Below, one piece after another: positions 58,377-64,000 of a DNA stretch of 64,000 nucleotides. Position 1 is the stretch's first letter. Each line of letters begins with the position of its first letter. This DNA is from an uncultured Collinsella sp. (GTDB lineage Bacteria > Actinomycetota > Coriobacteriia > Coriobacteriales > Coriobacteriaceae). The stretch is taken from contig CALKBO010000028.1 in assembly GCA_937989875.1 (NCBI GenBank), positions 98,543-162,542 on the forward strand, written 5' to 3'. The notes below the pieces were generated by a model that saw only the letters and a program-made list of their open reading frames with translations, made no database searches and was not told the origin of the DNA. Made by a program: the position numbers and the translations under genes.

Positions 58377-59348
58377 CTAGCTCGTGTAGCGCTCGCGGTA
58401 GGTGTTGCGCTTGGGCGCGGAGCCGTGACTGCCGTGGTGACGCGTGCGGCTCGCGGTGTTAGTCGCGGGCGCGCCGTCACGCTTGGCGCCGGCCTGCTTG
58501 GGAGGGATGCCGCCGGCCTTGAGGATCTGCACCTCGCGGTCGGTGAGCTCGCGCCACGACCCTTTGGCCACGTCCTTGAGCTCCAGGCCGGCAAAGTTGC
58601 AGCGATGCAGGCGGATTACGGGATGGTGAATCTTACTCAACATGCGCTTGACCTGGTTCTTGCGCCCCTCGCGAATGATGACCTCCACGGCGGTGGTGCC
58701 GGGCTTCACACCCTGCGGGGCCACGGCTTCAGCCTCGCGAGCGTTAATGACGCGACAGATCGCCGGCTGGCACAGGCCGTCGTCGAGCTCGATGCCGCGA
58801 CGCAGCGGCATGAGATCGCTGTCGGACAGCTGCCCGTCGACGAGCGCCTGGTAGGTCTTGTAGACGTGTTTGCTCGGGTGCAGCAGGTCCTGAGACAGGT
58901 CGCCGTCGGTGGTAAAGAGCAAAAGGCCCGTGGTGTCGCGGTCCAGGCGACCCACCGGAAAGAGCCCCGGAAAGCGGTCGCGCGGGACCAGGTCGGCCAC
59001 GCAAGGGCGCTCCTGCGGATCGCTCATGGTGGTGAGGTAGCCGGTCGGCTTGTAGAGCATCAGGTACACGGCGCCCTGGTTGAGCTTGACGGGCATGCCG
59101 TCGACCTCGATATGGTCGCGGTCGACGTCGACCTTGGTGCCCAGCTCGGTTGCGACCTGACCGTTGACGGTCACGCGTCCGGCGGTCATCAGGTCCTCCG
59201 AGCCGCGGCGGCTCGCCACGCCCGCGCGCGCCAAAAAGCGCTGCAGGCGCATGGTGTGCGGGTAGACGGGCTGGGCACCGCCCGCGGACGCTGTGGTGTC
59301 CGTGGCACTTGCAACGCGCGTCTCCCCTGCTTCGTTAGTCCTCGTCAT
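58377..59348 (-). CDS. Ribosomal large subunit pseudouridine synthase (RluB/RsuA family)
   Basis: It converts a uridine in 23S (or 16S) rRNA to pseudouridine. The 323 residues have an S4 domain (MRLQRFLARAGVASRRGSED), the catalytic aspartate in GRLDRDTTGLLLFT and an Ala/Pro/Arg/His-rich tail. The N-terminal 30 residues before S4 are extra. The frame extends to 59408; the ATG at 59348 has GGAGG six bases upstream and overlaps scpB by 14 bases. scpA-scpB-rluB is a common order. Confidence 0.92.
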   Translation of the reverse strand: MTRTNEAGETRVASATDTTASAGGAQPVYPHTMRLQRFLARAGVASRRGSEDLMTAGRVTVNGQVATELGTKVDVDRDHIEVDGMPVKLNQGAVYLMLYKPTGYLTTMSDPQERPCVADLVPRDRFPGLFPVGRLDRDTTGLLLFTTDGDLSQDLLHPSKHVYKTYQALVDGQLSDSDLMPLRRGIELDDGLCQPAICRVINAREAEAVAPQGVKPGTTAVEVIIREGRKNQVKRMLSKIHHPVIRLHRCNFAGLELKDVAKGSWRELTDREVQILKAGGIPPKQAGAKRDGAPATNTASRTRHHGSHGSAPKRNTYRERYTS

Positions 59349-60054
59349 GCATATCCTCCGAGGTGTCACCGGTGGGCAGAAGCTCTGTGTCATCGGTGTC
59401 CTCAACATCGGTATCGATCAGTTCGCGCTCTTCGTCCAAGTCTTCGGCCTGCTCCTCGAGCGTGGACTGAATGCTGCGGCCGCTCAGACGCTCGCGGATA
59501 AACTGGCGCGACTGCTCGTCGGGGGCAAACTGTTCTAGATCGGGCAGGTCGCGGGTGGAGCGCAGGCCGAACTTTTCCAAGAAGGCGTTGGTCGTGCCGT
59601 AGATGATGGCCTGACCGCGCTCGGGGTCGCGGCCGAGCTCGCGCACCAGGCCCTTGTCCACGAGCGACGCGATGACGCCGTCGGAGTTGACGCCGCGGAT
59701 GCCCTTGACCACCTCGCGCGTGACGGGCTGGTGGTAGGCGATGACGGCAAGGGTCTCGAGCGCCGCCTGCGACAGTTTTTGCGTGTCCCAGCTCAGCACA
59801 TAGGCCTCGACCACGTCGTGGTAGGCGGGGTGTGTAAACAGGCGCCAGCCACCGGCGACCTCGCGCAGCTGAAAGCCGCGGTTGGCTTCCTCGTACTCAA
59901 CCTTGAGCTCGGCCAAAAGCGACGCACACTCGCCCGGGGCGATATCCAGCGCACCTGCCAGCGCGGGTGCGCTCACGGGGTCGCTCGACACCAGCAACAG
60001 CGCCTCGAGGGCGCCTTTGAGGCTGTTTGCCTCCAGCGTGGAAAGGGTTGACAT
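59335..60054 (-). CDS. scpB: Segregation and condensation protein B
   Basis: ScpB pairs with ScpA and SMC to condense and separate chromosomes. The 239 residues have two winged-helix domains: ANSLKGALEALLLVSSDPVS near the start and LETLAVIAYHQPVTREVVKG, then YGTTNAFLEKFGLRS in the second. A C-terminal acidic tail of about 60 residues is longer than usual. The frame extends to 60384; the ATG at 60054 fits. scpA ends 11 bases upstream. Confidence 0.94.
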   Translation of the reverse strand: MSTLSTLEANSLKGALEALLLVSSDPVSAPALAGALDIAPGECASLLAELKVEYEEANRGFQLREVAGGWRLFTHPAYHDVVEAYVLSWDTQKLSQAALETLAVIAYHQPVTREVVKGIRGVNSDGVIASLVDKGLVRELGRDPERGQAIIYGTTNAFLEKFGLRSTRDLPDLEQFAPDEQSRQFIRERLSGRSIQSTLEEQAEDLDEERELIDTDVEDTDDTELLPTGDTSEDMHDED

Positions 60055-60065
60055 GGTTGGCGCTC

Positions 60066-60875
60066 CTATTCGGTGAGCTCGGGGCCCTCGCCAGGCACGT
60101 ATGCCTCGGCGCCCTCGACGCGGTTGATTTGAATGGTTCCAAAGATCTCGTCCTGGCTCAGCGTGAGCGAGCCGCGCTTGGCGAGCTCGAGCATGGCCAG
60201 GAAGGTGACGACGAGCTGCTCGGTGGTGGCGTCGCCGTCCAGCAGCTCGCAGAAGGTACAGGTTTGGTGCGCCATGGTAAAGCGGTCGACCGAGGCCACC
60301 GTCAGGTCGAGCGGCACGCGATGCGGTGCCACGTGCTCGGCCTCCAGCAGGAAGGTCTGGCGCTTGCCGTCCAGGTCGGCGCAAATGACAGCGAGGCCGC
60401 GCAGGGTAATGCCGGCCAGGTAGTCGGGCATAAGGCCCAGAAACTCGGGGTCGGGGCCGGCTACGCGCGGATGCATGTGGCTTTCGGCCTGCATGCGCGC
60501 GCCAAGGGCTGCCGTCGCGCCCTTAAACTGCTTGTAGGCGATCAGGCGCTGGATCAGGACTTCGCGCAGGGCGTCGCCGTCGAGCGCGCTGAGTTCCTCG
60601 AGGTCTTCGTCGTCCTCGTCATCGTCGTCTGTCTTGCGCGGGGCCTCCTGGGGAACCAGCGAGGCTGCCTTAATGTCCAAAAGGGTTGCCGCGACCAGCA
60701 AAAAGTCGCTCGCCACGTCCAGGTCCAGCGCCTCGATGCGCTCGACCTCGGCCAGGTATTGCTCGGCCACCTCGCTAATCGAGATGGCGCCGATATCAAC
60801 TTTTTGGCGGGTTACCAGCTGCAGCAGCAGGTCGAACGGTCCGCTGTAGACCTGCGTCGACACGCGATACGACAT
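60066..60875 (-). CDS. scpA: Segregation and condensation protein A
   Basis: ScpA is the kleisin that bridges SMC heads. The 269 residues start with the SMC-binding part VYSGPFDLLLQLVTRQKVDI, have an acidic stretch (about 105-120) and end with a winged helix including LVVTFLAMLELAKRGSLTL, as in the family. The frame extends to 60941; the ATG at 60875 follows AAAGGAGG. scpB is immediately downstream. Confidence 0.95.
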   Translation of the reverse strand: MSYRVSTQVYSGPFDLLLQLVTRQKVDIGAISISEVAEQYLAEVERIEALDLDVASDFLLVAATLLDIKAASLVPQEAPRKTDDDDEDDEDLEELSALDGDALREVLIQRLIAYKQFKGATAALGARMQAESHMHPRVAGPDPEFLGLMPDYLAGITLRGLAVICADLDGKRQTFLLEAEHVAPHRVPLDLTVASVDRFTMAHQTCTFCELLDGDATTEQLVVTFLAMLELAKRGSLTLSQDEIFGTIQINRVEGAEAYVPGEGPELTE

Positions 60876-60959
60876 CTTCGACCTCCTTTGACGGCGCCTT
60901 CGCGGCGCGGTTTGGGTGCATGTTGCGACCGTTTTGCACAATCGACCTGTAAGTTTACC

Positions 60960-61643
60960 TTAGATGCCGGCGATTGCGAAGTTGAGCAGCCACTCGGCCA
61001 GCGGATACACGGTAACGTCGAAATAGCGGCCGATCACGTCGATGCCGGTCAACATGGGCAGCAGGTACAGCACCAGGATGAGGATAGGCATGGCGTATTG
61101 CTGCAGGCGATAGTAGTTGGCGAGCGCCTTGCCCTTGAGGAACGGCACGATGATCGACGAGCCATCGAGCGGCGGGATCGGGATGAGGTTAAAGAACGCG
61201 AGCGACAGGTTGACCACGATAAAGGTGGCGCCAAAGTTCATGATTTGGGACGCCACGGCAAAGGACATGCTGGCGTAGAGGTTGCCGTATGCCGCGTGCA
61301 TGAGGGCGGCCGCGAGACACGCGAGGGCGATGTTCGATGCGGGGCCGGCCGCGCTCACCAGGACCTCGTCGCGTTTGGGGTGCTTGAGGTTATTGAGGTA
61401 GACGGGCACGGGCTTGGCAAAGGCGAACACCGGGCCGCCGGCGGCGAGCATCAGCAGCGGCAGGAGAATGGTGCCAAACGGGTCGATATGGTTGAGCGGG
61501 TTGAGCGAAACGCGACCGCGAGAACGGGCCGTCTTGTCGCCGAGCGCCCAGGCCGCGGCGGCGTGCGCGCTCTCGTGAATCACGATACCCACGATGACGG
61601 CAACGGCGCTGGCGAGCAGGTTCATGAGGTAGCTGCTGGACAT
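60960..61643 (-). CDS. Site-2 protease family membrane metalloprotease (M50)
   Basis: The 227 residues are an integral membrane protein with about five helices, the zinc motif HExxH as IVIHESAHAAAAWALGD, and the third ligand region FNLIPIPPLDGSSII. It lacks PDZ or CBS domains, like the short M50B branch. Such proteases cut substrates inside the membrane; the substrate is unknown. It lies between scpA and a small membrane protein gene on the same strand. Confidence 0.92.
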   Translation of the reverse strand: MSSSYLMNLLASAVAVIVGIVIHESAHAAAAWALGDKTARSRGRVSLNPLNHIDPFGTILLPLLMLAAGGPVFAFAKPVPVYLNNLKHPKRDEVLVSAAGPASNIALACLAAALMHAAYGNLYASMSFAVASQIMNFGATFIVVNLSLAFFNLIPIPPLDGSSIIVPFLKGKALANYYRLQQYAMPILILVLYLLPMLTGIDVIGRYFDVTVYPLAEWLLNFAIAGI

Positions 61644-61652
61644 GGCGCTCCC

Positions 61653-61949
61653 CTAGCGGACGCGGCGCGAGGCGCGCGTGAGCAGGTAATCGGCCACAAA
61701 CAGGATGACGGCCACGATGGCGTAATCCAAGCGGAACACGCCGCCAAAGGGCGATGTGATGATTCCGTAGCCGGCAATGGCGCTCGGCAGTGCGCGAGAA
61801 AGCTCAACGACAAAGCCCACGATCTGCAGCTTGGCGGTGAGGCCGCTAAAGCACAGCAGCACGGTCATCGCGCTCATAAAGATGCCGGAGATGCGGCACG
61901 CGATGGCGATGATGCTCATCGCCACGGCAGCGGCCTTACGAGAGTTCAC
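61653..61949 (-). CDS. Small membrane protein of unknown function
   Basis: The 98 residues have a hydrophobic helix or two (about 12-45) and another near the end (DYAIVAVILFVADYLLTRA). The start is GTG at 61949, inside the last codons of the ABC-F gene, with AGGAGA six bases before it; it thus overlaps that gene by 14 bases. The frame is also open further upstream, but that part is the ABC-F coding region. No family is recognised. Confidence 0.7.
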   Translation of the reverse strand: MNSRKAAAVAMSIIAIACRISGIFMSAMTVLLCFSGLTAKLQIVGFVVELSRALPSAIAGYGIITSPFGGVFRLDYAIVAVILFVADYLLTRASRRVR

Positions 61950-63969
61950 GCGCGGTCTCCTCTTCGATCTGGGTGGAAAGCTCCAGCCATTCGTCCTCGA
62001 GCTTGGGCAGCTCCTGCTTAAGGCCGTTATATTCCCCCAGCGCGGCGTTGAACTTATCCTGATCGGCATAAAGCTCTTCGCTTGCCATCAATTCCATAAG
62101 CTCGTCATAGCGGGCACGCTTTTTGTCGAGCTCTGCCTCGATCTTCTTGAGCTGGTTGCGCACGCCCTTGAGTTTTTTGTTGAGCGCGGCGCGGGCCTGG
62201 GCCTCGGCGCGCTTCTGCTCCTTGGTCTTTTTGCCTTCGGCCGACTTGGGGGCCGCGGCGGGGCTGCTGGCCTGGGCGACGCTGGCTTTGGTGGACCTGG
62301 CCGCGGCAGGCGCGCTCTCCCCTGCCGCCTCGGCAGCGGCGCGGGCAGCGAGGTCCTCGCGTTTGTAGAGGTAGTAGTCGTAGTCGCCGTCGTAGACCGT
62401 GACCTTGCCGTCGCGGATGTCGATGACGCGGTTTGCCACGGCACGTACCAAGTGCTCGTCGTGGCTGATCAGCACGATGGTGCCGGGGAAGTTCTGCAGG
62501 GCGTTCTCGAGCATGTCCACCGAGTCGATGTCCAGGTGGTTGGTGGGCTCGTCCAGGCACAGGAGTGCCTCGGGCGCCACGAGCATCTTGGCCAGGGCCA
62601 GGCGCGCCTTTTCGCCGCCGGAAAGGACGCGTACCTGCTTTTCGATTGCGTCGTTGTCGCTAAACAGGAAGGCGCCCAGCAGGCTGCGCTGCTGCGGCAC
62701 GGTCCACTTGGGCGTGACGGTGTCGATCTCTTGCAGGACGGTATTGGACTCGGTCATGCCCTCGAGCGCGTGCTGGGCATAATAGGCCACGCCCACGTTG
62801 GTGCCCAGGTCGCGCGTGCCGGTAGTGGGCGGCTCCAGGCCGGCGAGGATCTTCATGAGGGTGGACTTGCCGGCACCGTTGGGGCCGACGAGCGCCACGT
62901 GCTCGCCGCGGTAGAGCTTGAGGTCGATGTCGCTGTAGATGTGCTTGTTGCCGTAGGACTTGGACACGCCCTCCAGGCCGACGACCATGTCGCCGGAGCG
63001 CGGCGGGTCAGGGAACTTAAAGTCGATGTGCTTGTGGCCCTCGGGCAGGATGACAAGTTCCTTTTTAATCTGCTCGATCTTACGGATGCGCTCCTGCGCC
63101 TGGGCGGCCTTGGTGGGCTTATAGCGGAATTTGTCAACGAAGACCTGCATGTGGGCGATGTCACGCTCCTGGGCGGCTCGCTTGGCGCGCATCTGTTCCA
63201 GGTTGTCCTCGCGCTGCTTGAGGTAGCTGCTGTAGTTGCCGGTGTAGGTGGTCACGCGACGGTTTTCGAGAGCGGCGACGTGGTCGACGCAGGCGTCCAT
63301 GAAGGCGCGGTCGTGACTGACGATGAGGACGGCGCCGTCGTAGTTGGCGATAAAGCCGCGCAGCCACTGGACGCTTTCGAGGTCCAGGTGGTTAGTAGGC
63401 TCGTCCAGAAGCAGCAGGTCGGGGTGGCGCAGGAAGAGCTTGGCAAGCGCGATGCGCATCTGCCAGCCGCCCGAGAACTCGGAGCACGGGCGCTCAAAGT
63501 CGGTGACCTTAAAGCCCAGGCCGGATAGGATTTTGCGGGCGTTGCTCTCGAGCTCGTAGCCGCCCAGGTGCTCAAAGCGGTCCTGGACTTGGCCGTACTC
63601 GTTGAGGAGCGCGTCGACGTCCTTCCCCTGTTCGGAGAGCTCGGTGATCTGGGCCTGCAGCTCGTTGGCGCGCTCGCCCATGCGGCGGATTTCCTTGGCA
63701 GCGGCCATGACCTCGGCAAGGATGGTGGTGTCCTTTTGCTCCAGGTTGGTTTCTTGCTCTAGGTAGCCCACCTGGCAGTCCTTGGCGTACTGAACCTGGC
63801 CGGCGTCAGGGCTGTCGATGCCCATGATGATTTTGAGCATGGTGGTTTTGCCGGCGCCGTTGGGTCCCACGAGCGCAAAGCGCTCGCCGGGGTTGATCTG
63901 GAAGGACGCGCCGCTAAAGAGGACGCGCGCGCCGAAGCTTTTTTCGATCTTGTCGACCAGGAGGATCAT
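61936..63969 (-). CDS. ABC-F family ATPase
   Basis: ABC-F proteins have two ATPase domains without membrane parts and act on ribosomes. The 677 residues have Walker A LVGPNGAGKTTMLKIIMG, signature FSGGWQMRIALAKLFL, then a linker arm (about 235-325), the second Walker A GPNGAGKSTLMKIL, signature LSGGEKARLALAKML and a C-terminal coiled coil (about 585-670) with Ala/Lys-rich sequence before it. Its arm and tail are of the Uup/YdiF type rather than clear drug-protection type. The start is the ATG at 63969. Confidence 0.93.
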   Translation of the reverse strand: MILLVDKIEKSFGARVLFSGASFQINPGERFALVGPNGAGKTTMLKIIMGIDSPDAGQVQYAKDCQVGYLEQETNLEQKDTTILAEVMAAAKEIRRMGERANELQAQITELSEQGKDVDALLNEYGQVQDRFEHLGGYELESNARKILSGLGFKVTDFERPCSEFSGGWQMRIALAKLFLRHPDLLLLDEPTNHLDLESVQWLRGFIANYDGAVLIVSHDRAFMDACVDHVAALENRRVTTYTGNYSSYLKQREDNLEQMRAKRAAQERDIAHMQVFVDKFRYKPTKAAQAQERIRKIEQIKKELVILPEGHKHIDFKFPDPPRSGDMVVGLEGVSKSYGNKHIYSDIDLKLYRGEHVALVGPNGAGKSTLMKILAGLEPPTTGTRDLGTNVGVAYYAQHALEGMTESNTVLQEIDTVTPKWTVPQQRSLLGAFLFSDNDAIEKQVRVLSGGEKARLALAKMLVAPEALLCLDEPTNHLDIDSVDMLENALQNFPGTIVLISHDEHLVRAVANRVIDIRDGKVTVYDGDYDYYLYKREDLAARAAAEAAGESAPAAARSTKASVAQASSPAAAPKSAEGKKTKEQKRAEAQARAALNKKLKGVRNQLKKIEAELDKKRARYDELMELMASEELYADQDKFNAALGEYNGLKQELPKLEDEWLELSTQIEEETARELS

Positions 63970-64000
63970 GGTGCCGCCTTTGACCTTGTGTGCCTATATG

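Overview
The window looks like chromosome from a Coriobacteriia actinobacterium, most likely Collinsella or a close relative. This is inferred from a G+C-rich genome, a low-GC-Firmicute-style core gene order (era-recO-rpsO-pnp-rnj-ftsK-rodZ; recA-recX-rny-spoVS-miaB-miaA-hflX), the actinobacterial FtsR/GarA pair, RNase J and RNase Y together, and SpoVS and LexA/YneA-like genes. I ran no database search; every name rests on motifs, length and neighbourhood.

Bases 1-28,000 are mostly core genes on the + strand. They cover ribosome assembly and RNA decay (era, rpsO, pnp, rnj, rny, rimO, miaB, miaA, hflX), DNA repair and segregation (recO, ftsK, recA, recX, lexA), envelope phospholipid (pgsA), and nucleotide supply (nrdR, dut). 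recA and the divergent lexA/LysM pair carry GAAC-N4-GTTC SOS boxes. Two noncoding stretches break this block. At 4,039-5,063 a foreign-looking acetyltransferase gene sits between inverted copies of a palindromic element. At 26,277-26,700 there are copies of a second palindromic element. In both families the copies differ by compensating base-pair changes.

Bases 28,000-34,800 hold trxB, a DUF1836 regulator, a DegV protein, an NlpC/P60 wall hydrolase, apt, the FtsR and GarA-like genes and a second CDP-alcohol phosphatidyltransferase. The DUF1836 and degV genes share an operator-like dyad.

Bases 34,800-46,700 are an accessory region ending at a tRNA-Pro. It starts with a very G+C-rich lantibiotic-immunity-type ABC transporter operon with its own two-component system but no lantibiotic biosynthesis genes. 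A truncated ribbon-helix-helix antitoxin marks its right edge. Next come a 177-bp direct repeat on both sides of a DUF1648 membrane protein gene, a decayed permease-ATPase fusion, a frameshifted secreted peptide gene with a small membrane protein behind it, and fragments of exonuclease and DUF6273 genes.

Bases 46,700-64,000 are core genes on the - strand: coaBC, cysteine desulfurase, rpe, and the glycerolipid genes gpsA, plsY and plsC. They continue with der, ispH, cmk, an rluB-type pseudouridine synthase, scpA/scpB, a site-2 protease and an ABC-F ATPase. Many are joined by ATGA or short overlaps, which suggests one or a few long operons.
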